DNA of 64,000 bases from CAZNKU01 sp045545235 (GCA_045545235.1 JAZQAN010000079.1:1-64000), one strand, 5' to 3'; shown: positions 37,080 to 44,772, counted from the stretch's first letter. Translations and numbers: made by a program. The notes: a model not told the origin generated them from the letters alone.

Positions 37080-37767
37080 GATTAATATATTAAAAACCGC
37101 ACAGATTGAATGTGCAAATAGCGTTCTTTATAAAGATGGAGATTTTAATACTGTAACTACAATAGGATGTCATTGCTTTTTGTTGCAAAACGGCGATGAG
37201 TATTATCTTGTAGATACCGGTATTGAAGATATTTACACAGTAAATAAGACAAAATCAAGTGTAGATGACTGGAAACGAGGTAAAGGCGAATTTTCAGTAA
37301 AGGAAAATCTTGATAAACTGGGCGTGGATTGCAATAAAATAAGTAAGGTGTTTATTACTCATGCGCATTATGATCATATTTCAGGTGCGATTCATTTTAA
37401 AAATGCAAAGTTTTATATGACTGTAAAAGAGTATGAATCACTTTGCTCCGAAGATAACAAATTCAAAGATTTGTTGCATGATGTTATAGCATTTTTGACA
37501 AAGGACAATCTTGTGCTTTTTGATGAAGAACTAGATGTTGACGGAATAAAACTTAAACGTCGTGGTGCACATACAGAGGGCAGTATGAGCATTGAGGTTG
37601 AAAACACAATGTTCGTTGGGGATACGGTTTACCTTCAGGATAATCTTAAAAAAAATATTCCAACAGGTTTTGTTATTGACAGAGATATTGCTGATGCTCT
37701 TTTTAACGAATACCTAGAATATAAGGGCAGAATTATAACAAGTCATGACATTAATGAGGTGATATAA
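37072..37767 (+). CDS. Metallo-beta-lactamase-fold hydrolase
   Basis: This 231-residue protein carries the binuclear zinc motif THAHYDHISG (His about 97, 99 and 102, Asp 101), further ligands in AHTEGSM and VGDTVY, and a final TSHDI. It is closest in layout to the N-acyl homoserine lactonase group. Within an acid-sugar operon a lactonase acting on an aldonolactone or uronolactone is the natural suggestion, though not shown. It overlaps the dehydratase gene and abuts the SDR gene exactly (stop at 37767, start at 37768). Confidence 0.8.
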   Translation: MYKINILKTAQIECANSVLYKDGDFNTVTTIGCHCFLLQNGDEYYLVDTGIEDIYTVNKTKSSVDDWKRGKGEFSVKENLDKLGVDCNKISKVFITHAHYDHISGAIHFKNAKFYMTVKEYESLCSEDNKFKDLLHDVIAFLTKDNLVLFDEELDVDGIKLKRRGAHTEGSMSIEVENTMFVGDTVYLQDNLKKNIPTGFVIDRDIADALFNEYLEYKGRIITSHDINEVI

Positions 37768-38523
37768 ATGTTTGATTTAAAAGGGAAAATAGCTCTTGTA
37801 ACGGGTTCGAGCCGTGGTATAGGTAAGGCTATAGCAATGGGACTTGCAAAAGCGGGTGCAGATATTATTATTCACGGTAGAACACAAAGTGATGCTCTTA
37901 AAGAAACAGTATCAGAAATTGAGGCTATGGGCAATAAAGTATACTACGTATTTGCAGATACAGCCGTACCAGAACAGATTTACGCTATGTTTGAAAAAAT
38001 CAAGAATGAAATAGGAAATCTTGATATATTGGTAAATAATGCGGCAGTTCTAAGCCGACAACCTTTTTTAGAACTTGAACTTTCTGAATGGGACAGGCTT
38101 ATGAATACTAATTCAAGAGGGTACTTTTTGTGTTCGCAATGTGCTGCAAAAATTATGAAGGAAAATAATTATGGAAGAATAATAAATGTTTCCTCTATAT
38201 CACAATTTGAAGCGGCACCGGGACGTATGCATTACTGTGCATCAAAAGCAGCTATTGGTATGATTACAAAAGGGCTTGCTCTGGAACTCGCGGAATTTGG
38301 CATAACGGCAAATGAAGTTCTGCCCGGCAGTATTCATACGGATTTTAATGATGATGTTCTTAACAATAAAGAGTATTATCAAAATTGCATTAATGGGATA
38401 CCTATGAGAAGAATAGGAAAGCCGCAGGATATAGCAGGTGCGGTTGTTATGCTTGCAAGTGATGAAGCTTCCTATATAAGCGGTGCCGAAATTGTAATTG
38501 ATGGTGCTAAAACAGTATTTTAA
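37768..38523 (+). CDS. Short-chain dehydrogenase/reductase (gluconate 5-dehydrogenase-like)
   Basis: This 251-residue classical SDR has the NAD(P)-binding TGSSRGIGKA (about 12-21), the structural NNAAV (about 90), the catalytic Ser in INVSSIS (about 140) and the Tyr/Lys pair YCASK (about 155-159). The ISGAEIVIDGA end is typical of the family. Its place between a lactonase-like protein and a second aldolase-type gene suggests an oxidation or reduction step on a keto-sugar acid. Confidence 0.87.
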   Translation: MFDLKGKIALVTGSSRGIGKAIAMGLAKAGADIIIHGRTQSDALKETVSEIEAMGNKVYYVFADTAVPEQIYAMFEKIKNEIGNLDILVNNAAVLSRQPFLELELSEWDRLMNTNSRGYFLCSQCAAKIMKENNYGRIINVSSISQFEAAPGRMHYCASKAAIGMITKGLALELAEFGITANEVLPGSIHTDFNDDVLNNKEYYQNCINGIPMRRIGKPQDIAGAVVMLASDEASYISGAEIVIDGAKTVF

Positions 38524-38539
38524 AAGGGAGAGTTTATAT

Positions 38540-39430
38540 ATGTATAATGGTGTTTGTCCGGTAGTTAATGTTCCTTTTAATGAGGATTATTCAATCGACT
38601 TTGAAGGACTAAAAAATATAGTTGATTTTATTGTTGACAAGGGTTGTAAAAGTATTTGCTTGTTTGCTTTTAACAGTGAACCTTATAAGATGTCCTTTTC
38701 AGAAAAACTTGATACAATAAAGGCGTTTTTGAATGATGTTGATAAAAGAATTGAAACATTAATAGGTATTGTGGAAAATTCAATGGCAGATTGTATTGAA
38801 CTTGGAAAGTGTGCCAAAGAAAATGGTGCAGATGGGATGATTTTGTATCCACCGGCACTTTCTACACCACAAGGTGATGCTTTAGTAGAATATTTTAAAA
38901 CAATTGCAGATGCAGTAGATTTGCCTGTAATGATTCAGGATAATCCACGTTCAACAGGTGTTACAATGAGTCTTGATATGTTAATCGATGCATTTGATGA
39001 CATAGAACAATTTAAGTATATTAAAGTTGAATGTCCTATCCCTATGCGTAAAATGAGAGCAATTGTTGAAAAAACAAACGGAGAACTTAAATGTTATAGT
39101 GGTAATGGTGGTATTTTTGCTATTGATGCTTTCCTAAGTGGTGCTTCAGGTATAATGCCAGGTGTACTTTTGGCAGGAGAATTTAATAAGATGACAAAAT
39201 GCTTCGAAAATGGCGAAATTGACAAGGCTAGAGATATGTTTGAAAAGCTTTTGCCACTAACATGGTATGAAGATCAGTCATTGGAATTTTATATTGCATG
39301 TGAAAAATATGTACTGAAAGAACTTGGTGTAATAAAAAGCGATACCGTAAGAAAACCGGGTGTGGTTTTGTCAGAATTTGAAAAGAAAGAACTTATGAAG
39401 TTATACAAAAGATGTATGGAATGTTTTTAA
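38540..39430 (+). CDS. DapA-family protein with a variant active-site loop
   Basis: This 296-residue DapA/NanA-type TIM barrel has a candidate Schiff-base Lys in YIKVECP (about 175). The usual Tyr of the YNxP loop is replaced: the segment reads MIQDNPRSTGV (about 137), so the catalytic Tyr is Asp here. Such QDxP-type members exist in the superfamily, and their reactions differ from dihydrodipicolinate synthase. It is the second DapA-type gene of the operon, so two different keto-acid substrates or a cleavage/dehydration pair are likely. The ATG at 38540 follows AAGGGAG and the gene ends at a terminator. Confidence 0.8.
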   Translation: MYNGVCPVVNVPFNEDYSIDFEGLKNIVDFIVDKGCKSICLFAFNSEPYKMSFSEKLDTIKAFLNDVDKRIETLIGIVENSMADCIELGKCAKENGADGMILYPPALSTPQGDALVEYFKTIADAVDLPVMIQDNPRSTGVTMSLDMLIDAFDDIEQFKYIKVECPIPMRKMRAIVEKTNGELKCYSGNGGIFAIDAFLSGASGIMPGVLLAGEFNKMTKCFENGEIDKARDMFEKLLPLTWYEDQSLEFYIACEKYVLKELGVIKSDTVRKPGVVLSEFEKKELMKLYKRCMECF

Positions 39431-39468
39431 AAATTCTTTGTTTGAATTTTAGTATTATAATTGTGGAA

Positions 39469-39500
39469 AACCCGATTTTGCATTAAGGCAAAATCGGGTT
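39469..39500 (+). terminator. Terminator of the sugar-acid operon
   Basis: A perfect 13-bp stem, AACCCGATTTTGC (39469-39481) with GCAAAATCGGGTT (39488-39500), is followed by CTTTTTGC. Confidence 0.88.
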
Positions 39501-39632
39501 CTTTTTGCTTATAGGAAACTATATAAAAGTGTAAGTTAATTTCACATTTTAGTGAGGTGGATTGATGTTTTTAAAACACTTTTTATTAATAATTAAAAAA
39601 ATTTTATAATTTAGTTTTAAATATTTGTTTTT

Positions 39633-40031
39633 TTAATTATTATAAAAAAATTTTTGTTTAGAAGCCATTTTAAATTGAACGTCATTTAAAATTTCTCCAA
39701 ATCTTTGATAGTGTACAATTTCGCGAGTTCTCAAAAATTTCAATGGCTCTAAAACATCGGGATCATCAATTAATTTTATTAAATTTTCATATGTTGCACG
39801 AGCTTTTTGCTCTGCTGCTAAATCTTCGTTTAGATCTGCTATTACATCACCTTTTACGGCTATTGTCGATGCGCACCATGGTGTCCCAGCTGCACTTTGT
39901 GGATATACTCCAACTCCATGGTCAGTGTAATAGTCACCAAAACCCATTTCGTTAATTTGTTTCATTGAAAGGTTTCTTGTAAGTTGATGAACCATACTTC
40001 CAACCATTTCAAGATGTGCAAGCTCCTCTGT
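39633..40031 (-). CDS. cotJC: cotJC, 3' exon-like part (spore-coat manganese catalase, interrupted)
   Basis: This encodes residues 63-194 of CotJC, a manganese-catalase-type spore-coat protein. It begins TEELAHLEMVG, carrying the Glu/His metal-ligand motif, and runs through DEDLAAEQKARATYENLIKL-type sequence to the stop at 39633. It has no start or ribosome site of its own. The codon before TEELAH is GGT (40034-40032), inside the recombination core; upstream sequence belongs to the inserted element. Joined in frame to 44848-45033, it gives a full-length 194-residue protein. (The DEDLAAEQ string here reads NEDLAAEQKARATYENLIKL.). Confidence 0.92.
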   Translation of the reverse strand, partial: TEELAHLEMVGSMVHQLTRNLSMKQINEMGFGDYYTDHGVGVYPQSAAGTPWCASTIAVKGDVIADLNEDLAAEQKARATYENLIKLIDDPDVLEPLKFLRTREIVHYQRFGEILNDVQFKMASKQKFFYNN

Positions 40032-40057
40032 ACCTGAATCCGCGATGATAATGCTTC
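40016..40057. other. Left recombination half-site of the cotJC element
   Basis: The shared core ACCT (plus strand; AGGT on the cotJC strand) lies at 40032-40035. On the element side, after 6 nt (GAATCC), comes the arm GCGATGATAATGCTTC (40042-40057). It is an inverted copy (13 of 16 bases) of the arm at the other element end, at exactly the same distance from the core. Confidence 0.85.
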
Positions 40058-40250
40058 TTTACATTTTCTGAATCTTTTTTATTTAGTAATCACGTGTAAA
40101 AGTTAAAATACAAGGTAAGAAAAAGATGATTTTAAGGTTATTTTGTCTAGTTTGGGCATAAATCGATTCATCTTACATGTATATTAATAGGAGTAATTTA
40201 ATTATTGATGAAAAAACATTCAACATTGGTTATATGATAGCAATATTGAG

Positions 40251-40264
40251 TACTAGCACTAGTA
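40251..40264. promoter_or_regulatory. Palindrome, possible operator
   Basis: TACTAGCACTAGTA has 6-bp arms around CA, about 48 bp before the -35 box at 40312. The rest of the 40058-40374 gap shows AT-rich sequence only. Confidence 0.3.
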
Positions 40265-40311
40265 AATAATAACAAAAAGAAGGTTGGAATATGTATTTTA
40301 TGTGAAATATA

Positions 40312-40340
40312 TTGTGTTTTCTGGTGAAATATGATATAAT
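40312..40340 (+). promoter_or_regulatory. Sigma-A-type promoter of the element cargo gene
   Basis: TTGTGT (40312-40317), a 17-bp spacer and TATAAT (40335-40340) lie 35 bp before the ATG at 40375, with AAAGGAG between. Confidence 0.75.
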
Positions 40341-40374
40341 CTATTATGTACGTTATTTAAAGGAGTATTAAAAT

Positions 40375-41271
40375 ATGGATTTGACATTAAAAGAAACTTG
40401 CAAAAATTTAAGGAAACTTTCTAATGGGTTAAGAGTAAAAAAAGAATGCGAAGCATTTTTGAGGCAGACTGAAGAAGGTTACATAAAAAATAGTCTCATG
40501 ATAGAGAAACCCGTATTAAAACAGATTGAAACCACAATAGAACCGATAAAGCCTAATAGCTTGAAGTATATAATAACAACAGCGATAATTGATATTCCGT
40601 TAAGTATAATTATGGGTTATGCGATGTTAGGAGCATATTTTGACATAATAATGTTTTCCCTTTATCTGCTTATGATTCTTTTGCCTATTGCTTGTGGTGC
40701 TTGGTTATATTATGATAAGATAAAAGGATATAAAGAAGATTTACAGAAATATAAAGAAACTTTAGAAAAGAATTTGAATACAGATAAATATAATAGTGAT
40801 GAGTATCCTGAATTATTAAAAAAATATAATGAAGAGTTTTTAAGATGTAAAGAAAGTTTTGCACAAAAATGTGTTGAGTGTAGAGAAAAATTAGATACAG
40901 TTGAAAAAGAAATTGCTAATTACGATGGGATTATTTCTCCCAAATTTTACAATAACATTAATGATATTGTCACTATTATAGAAGATGGCAGAGCCGATTC
41001 ATTAAAAGAAGCATTGAATATTTTTGTATCTGATAGCCGACAAAAGGATTTGGTTAAAGCTCAACAAGAGAGTAATAGAATTGCAGAACAACAAATGTGG
41101 GATGCACAAAGACACAACAGGGAAATGGAACAACAGGCGAGACGTCAGGCAGATGCAGTAAAACAGCAGGAAGAAGCACGAAGAAGAGGTGCGCCAAATT
41201 GTTGGCAATGTAAAAATTGGCCATGTGGTGGAGACCCTGCTTATTGCGGTTCATTTGTCAAAAAGCAATAA
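40375..41271 (+). CDS. Element cargo: membrane protein with coiled coil and Cys-rich tail, unknown function
   Basis: This 298-residue protein belongs to no family I recognise. An N-terminal charged helical region (1-60) leads to two hydrophobic membrane segments (about 61-114, AIIDIPLSIIMGYAM and IIMFSLYLLMILLPIACGAW). A long Lys/Glu-rich coiled coil (about 118-200), a Gln/Arg/Ala-rich helix (about 222-272, EQQARRQADAVKQQEEARRR) and a Cys-rich end (NCWQCKNWPCGG, then YCGSF) follow. The Cys spacing (C-x2-C-x4-C-x6-C) suggests a zinc or disulfide knot. It has its own promoter and is the only clear non-recombination gene of the element. Confidence 0.75.
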   Translation: MDLTLKETCKNLRKLSNGLRVKKECEAFLRQTEEGYIKNSLMIEKPVLKQIETTIEPIKPNSLKYIITTAIIDIPLSIIMGYAMLGAYFDIIMFSLYLLMILLPIACGAWLYYDKIKGYKEDLQKYKETLEKNLNTDKYNSDEYPELLKKYNEEFLRCKESFAQKCVECREKLDTVEKEIANYDGIISPKFYNNINDIVTIIEDGRADSLKEALNIFVSDSRQKDLVKAQQESNRIAEQQMWDAQRHNREMEQQARRQADAVKQQEEARRRGAPNCWQCKNWPCGGDPAYCGSFVKKQ

Positions 41272-41493
41272 GTGATGTCGATAAAAAATTAAGAAAAATA
41301 ATAGTGAGAATAAATATTTTTTTTCTTGCGTCATTATAGGCTTAAAGTCCGTTTTGTAGTAGAGAAATTTGTTAAAAATAACGAAATTTTATGTAATTTT
41401 AATCAAATTTAATTATTTTTAACAATCAACATTTAATTTAACATTGAGATTACACCATTAAAAAATTTCGTCACTTTTTTTCGTTTCTACTTA
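41272..41493. other. AT-rich non-coding stretch within the element
   Basis: No gene is seen here. A weak inverted pair (GAAATTTGTT with AACGAAATTT around 41365-41392) is the only structure I notice before the promoter at 41494. Confidence 0.4.
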
Positions 41494-41522
41494 TTGCCAA
41501 ATCATAAAAGATGTAGTATAAT
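41494..41522 (+). promoter_or_regulatory. Strong sigma-A-type promoter of the leader unit
   Basis: TTGCCA (41494-41499), a 17-bp spacer and TATAAT (41517-41522) predict a transcript start near 41529. Confidence 0.8.
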
Positions 41523-41597
41523 ATAATCATAACAGCGTTGTTATTAGTCGTATGAGTACGACATCGGCACACTTATAGTTGTTATATAAGGTGGTTG

Positions 41598-41621
41598 ATG
41601 GTTTGGTGGTGGTCTTGCTGA
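41598..41621 (+). CDS. Seven-residue leader peptide MVWWWSC
   Basis: ATG GTT TGG TGG TGG TCT TGC TGA lies behind AAGGTGG. Three consecutive Trp codons followed by a hairpin that covers the stop region are typical of stalling leader peptides. Function is inferred only from this arrangement. Confidence 0.45.
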   Translation: MVWWWSC

Positions 41622-41679
41622 TAGGTCAGCAAGTTATATGATAAGTATAATAGAATAATGCCCTATGGGGTTTGTTTGA

Positions 41680-41712
41680 AATGTGCCTTACATTTAGTTA
41701 GGCACATTTTTT
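41680..41712 (+). terminator. Intrinsic terminator of the leader unit
   Basis: The stem AATGTGCCT (41680-41688) with AGGCACATT (41700-41708) is followed by TTTTTG. It lies about 290 nt before the next sizeable gene. Confidence 0.8.
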
Positions 41713-41998
41713 GTGCTTTAATATAGATAAATAATATTTTGTTCAGGGGGTGGTCTATGGCAGAGTGCTAAATATAAGACCTTTTGAGATTTGTGTTAGC
41801 GTTGAACATCAGTGTTAAATAAGATGTAAATTTTTTCAACCTAATTAATTTAATGTAGTTATGGGATAAAAGTGTCAGGTCGTACAAGAGATTTTTATGA
41901 ATTTATCTTGTAAGTGTCATGACAAGTCAGTTGAAGATATTTATGATTTTATGGAATTCGTATATTCCAGACTATATGAGATAAGGGGGTGAAATGAG
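41713..41998 (+). other. Stretch with two further short ORFs before the recombinase paralogue
   Basis: A strong ribosome site (CAGGGGGTGG) at about 41744-41753 precedes a four-codon ORF (ATG GCA GAG TGC TAA, 41757-41771), possibly a second leader. A 31-codon ORF (41897-41992, starting MNLSCKCHDKSVEDIYDF) ends 6 nt before the next gene. Its ribosome site is weak, and it may only serve coupling. No promoter is clear. Confidence 0.35.
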
Positions 41999-42529
41999 AT
42001 GTTATATGCTTATTTACTTGAAAATACTAAGAGAATTTATGAAATCAATAATAGACCATTATTCGAGTTGATAAGAGATTGTCACTTAAAGGATGAACGT
42101 ATCTTCATTGATTCAATGGGTGCAGATAGAACAGAATTTAAGGAGTTGCAGTCAATTATTGCTAGTCGTGATACATTGATGATTCGTAGTATTATGGATA
42201 TTGCTGATACGCCTATTGAAATTGTAAATTTGCTTGAGTGGTTTGGTAGTCGTGGTATAGAGATTGTATCAACATACGAGCCTGACTATGATTATGCAAA
42301 AAATTATAATTTGGTTACAGATATTATGGGTATGTCAGCAGAATTGACAGAAAAGAAAAGACGTTTGGGTATAGATAAGGCAAAATTGGAAGGTCGTATG
42401 GGTAGAAAATCTAATAAGGAAATTAAGGAAAGAGTTTTGAGGTTGAAAGCAGCAGATTTCCCAAGGGATGAAATTATGAAATTATGTGGTATTAGTTATA
42501 GTACGTATTATCGTATGATAAAAAATTAA
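41999..42529 (+). CDS. Catalytically degenerate serine-resolvase-like protein
   Basis: This 176-residue protein has the layout of a small serine resolvase. An N-terminal domain has the fold-typical DTLMIRSIMDIADTPIEIVN and GIEIVSTYEP, a long helix spans about 110-135, and a C-terminal HTH reads DEIMKLCGISYSTYYRMIK. The catalytic serine motif (normally Y-x-R-V/Y-S) is replaced by YAYLLENTK at residues 3-11. The conserved R-x-x-R of the active site is also absent. It could bind DNA but not cut it, so a regulator or architectural partner of the full recombinase is likely. The start follows AAGGGGGTG. Confidence 0.7.
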   Translation: MLYAYLLENTKRIYEINNRPLFELIRDCHLKDERIFIDSMGADRTEFKELQSIIASRDTLMIRSIMDIADTPIEIVNLLEWFGSRGIEIVSTYEPDYDYAKNYNLVTDIMGMSAELTEKKRRLGIDKAKLEGRMGRKSNKEIKERVLRLKAADFPRDEIMKLCGISYSTYYRMIKN

Positions 42530-42793
42530 GATAATTTGCATCTAATTGCATCCGGATGAGTTAATGATGGTCAAAATTAAATAAGATTGAAAAAATATGA
42601 AAATATTTAATTTTGATATGTCGAGAACATTGTCAAATCAACATTTTTCATTTTGAAAATGATGGCAAGTGTAAATCGTTGATATAACAATCTTTCAAGA
42701 CATTTTATAAAAAATCAGGAAAATTAAAAGAACAGAATTTAAAAATCGAGGAAAAGGAAACTCAAATAATTAGTGATAGGGGGTTATCCTTTG
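42530..42793. other. Short non-coding gap in the element
   Basis: A close direct repeat (TGCATC, TGCATC within 42538-42553, then CGGATGA) and an inverted pair around 42643-42665 (TTTTTCATTTTGAAAATGAT) are visible. No gene is seen. Confidence 0.3.
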
Positions 42794-43018
42794 ATGGTAA
42801 ATGATTCATTTAGACAAGCAATGGCATCATATCCTTATAATGGTGATGTTATGCTTGATTCAAAAAAGAATTTTGTTCTTTCTACTGATGAAAAGAAAAG
42901 ATTAAATAGTGATATAAAGATTGGTATATATAAAGAATTAAATAGCAAATCTCTCTTATCTAATGTTCAACTTTCTTTTCTATTAGAAAAAGAAAAGAAT
43001 AAAAATTTCAAAAATTAG
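42794..43018 (+). CDS. Small basic protein of the element, candidate excision accessory factor
   Basis: This 74-residue protein begins MVNDSFRQAMASYPYNGD and is rich in Lys, Ser and Asn; it belongs to no family I recognise. The ATG at 42794 lies 8 nt after GGGGG; a GTG at 42773 would add 7 residues. It sits directly before the large serine recombinase. In skin elements a small protein acts as recombination directionality factor, and this is the best-placed candidate here. That is position-based inference. Confidence 0.55.
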   Translation: MVNDSFRQAMASYPYNGDVMLDSKKNFVLSTDEKKRLNSDIKIGIYKELNSKSLLSNVQLSFLLEKEKNKNFKN

Positions 43019-43028
43019 TTGACTTAAG

Positions 43029-43061
43029 GGGTTGGTCACATTAGAATGCGTTGACCAACCC
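43029..43061. promoter_or_regulatory. Hairpin just upstream of the recombinase gene
   Basis: A perfect 10-bp inverted repeat, GGGTTGGTCA (43029-43038) with TGACCAACCC (43052-43061), lies 31 nt before the recombinase ATG. No T-run follows on either strand. It could be an operator for the HTH protein at 41999 or an RNA structure that limits translation. Confidence 0.5.
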
Positions 43062-43092
43062 AAAGAAAAATAGATAAGTGAGGTATAAGATA

Positions 43093-44772
43093 ATGAGAAA
43101 TATATTAAATAATTTAAATGTGTCAGGTATTCCTGTCAATGTTATGAGTGATAGTGCAGTAAGAGAATTGCGTGTTGCTGCTTATACAAGGGTTAGTACA
43201 GATAAGGATGACCAAGCAAATTCTTTTGAAAGTCAAGTAAAGTATTTTAAAGAGTTTATAGAAAAGCAGGAAAATTGGCAGTTGGTTAAGGTTTATAGTG
43301 ATGATGCTATTACAGGTACTAGCACCCACAAACGTGATGGCTTTAATTATATGATTGATGATGTTATGTCTGGTAAGATTGATTTTATTATAACAAAAGA
43401 GGTATCACGTTTTGCAAGAAATACAGTTGATACCTTGCAAGTAACAAGAAATTTGAAAGAAATAGGTGTTGGTGTTTATTTTATGTTAGATAACATTAAC
43501 ACACTTGACGAAGATGGTGAACTGCGTTTGACGCTTATGGCATCACTTGCACAAGAAGAAAGCAGAAAGACATCAGAACGTGTCAAGTGGGGACAAAAAA
43601 GACAGATGGAAAAGGGTGTTGTTTTTGGTCGTAATTTGTTGGGATATAAAGTTAAAGAGGGTAAGTTGTATCTTGTTGAAGATGAGGCTGAAATTGTCAA
43701 GAAGATATTTCATAAGTATCTTATAGAGGGCAAGGGTACCCACATTATTGCAAGAGAACTCAAAGAAGAAGGTATTAAGCCTTATGACCCAGATGGTAGA
43801 GCAAAGTATAAGAATGATTGGTCAAACACTCAAATATTAAGGGTGTTGCGCAATGAGAAATATGTAGGTGACCTTTGTCAAAAGAAGACATATACAAAGA
43901 ACTTTTTAGACCACAAAAAACGTTATAATCGTGGTGCAGAAGAAAAGATATACTTAAGAGACCATCATCCAGAGATAGCAATTATATCAAGGAAAATTTG
44001 GGATGCAACGCAGAAAGAGTTAGAAAGACGTACTACTACTGCAGAGCAAAAGTCCAAGCATAGTAACAGGTATTGGGCATCTGGCAAGGTTTTTTGTGGG
44101 GTATGTGGAGAAAGGTTTGTAAACAAGATTAAAAAGACATCTGTGGGTAGTTCAAGGGCGTGGAATTGCTTAAATCACGTTAAAGCTGCACCCTTTAGAA
44201 ATGCTGAGTGTTCTATGAGTGAGTGGGCAAATGATAGGAGTTTAAAAAATATAGTTTTGCACATACTCAATGTACTTGTTGATAACAAAGAAGAATTAAA
44301 GAAAGAAATTATCAAAGATATTGCAGAATTAAGCATTGAAGAAAAGAGAAAATCTGCTGATGATATACAGGAAAAGATAGACAAGTTGGACAGGAAGAAA
44401 CTTATACTTATTGATATAAGATTAGCAGATGAAATTTCACAGGCTGATTTTCTAAAAAAGAAAAAAGAGATTGAAGATGATATTACAAAATTATATGCAG
44501 AATTAGATAGGTTAAAAGAGTTAGAAAATATTAAGCAAAAGCAACAAGATAGAATGAATAGTATTATTGCTGAAATTGATAGAGTGCTGACCTTAAAGGA
44601 TGAAGATTTAGACCACCTTTTAGGAACAGTTACACAAAGTATCACAGTATATGAAGGTCATACAGTTGTGGTAAGGCTTAAAGACATACCTTTTAATTTT
44701 AAGGTAGCATACAAGTCAACAGGTAAACTAGATACATATAGGACAGAGATTTTAAGTCTTGAAGTGGTATAA
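43093..44772 (+). CDS. Large serine recombinase (site-specific integrase/excisionase)
   Basis: This 559-residue protein has an N-terminal resolvase catalytic domain with Ser35 in AAYTRVSTDKDD and the arginines of EVSRFARN (about 104-111). The E-helix follows (LAQEESRKTSERVKWGQKRQ), then the recombinase domain (about 175-290). A zinc ribbon starts with KVFCGVCGERF (about 334), and a long coiled coil (about 420-500) precedes the C-terminus. The length and layout are those of SpoIVCA-type recombinases. It ends 76 bp from the right core, as integrases usually do. The ATG at 43093 follows GTGAGG. It is the enzyme expected to join the cotJC halves. Confidence 0.93.
   Translation: MRNILNNLNVSGIPVNVMSDSAVRELRVAAYTRVSTDKDDQANSFESQVKYFKEFIEKQENWQLVKVYSDDAITGTSTHKRDGFNYMIDDVMSGKIDFIITKEVSRFARNTVDTLQVTRNLKEIGVGVYFMLDNINTLDEDGELRLTLMASLAQEESRKTSERVKWGQKRQMEKGVVFGRNLLGYKVKEGKLYLVEDEAEIVKKIFHKYLIEGKGTHIIARELKEEGIKPYDPDGRAKYKNDWSNTQILRVLRNEKYVGDLCQKKTYTKNFLDHKKRYNRGAEEKIYLRDHHPEIAIISRKIWDATQKELERRTTTAEQKSKHSNRYWASGKVFCGVCGERFVNKIKKTSVGSSRAWNCLNHVKAAPFRNAECSMSEWANDRSLKNIVLHILNVLVDNKEELKKEIIKDIAELSIEEKRKSADDIQEKIDKLDRKKLILIDIRLADEISQADFLKKKKEIEDDITKLYAELDRLKELENIKQKQQDRMNSIIAEIDRVLTLKDEDLDHLLGTVTQSITVYEGHTVVVRLKDIPFNFKVAYKSTGKLDTYRTEILSLEVV

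Larger units (their letters stand above)
41529..41712 (+). ncRNA. Structured leader RNA or small RNA with a Trp-rich mini-ORF and terminator
   Basis: A transcript of about 185 nt is predicted between the strong promoter and an intrinsic terminator. It contains hairpin GTCGTA/TACGAC (41547-41562), a mini-ORF, an 8-bp hairpin CTTGCTGA/TCAGCAAG (41614-41633) overlapping the mini-ORF end, a short CCC/GGG hairpin (41661-41670) and the terminator. GGCACA at 41566-41571 is complementary to TGTGCC in the terminator 5' arm and could form an antiterminator. The layout resembles a ribosome-controlled attenuator in front of the recombination genes. A separate small RNA is the alternative. Confidence 0.55.

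Noticed and set aside
39633..40007. The CotJC C-terminal part as an independent 124-residue protein starting at an internal ATG
   Set aside because: There is no ribosome site, it lacks the N-terminal half of the metal site, and the upstream TEELAHLE codons continue the family alignment into the recombination core.
43029..43061. Inverted repeat as a transcription terminator
   Set aside because: No T-run follows on either strand. It is kept as a possible operator or translation-control hairpin.
44175..44645. 156-codon minus-strand frame inside the serine recombinase
   Set aside because: It is a Ser/Phe/Ile-rich shadow of the Lys/Glu-rich coiled-coil region.
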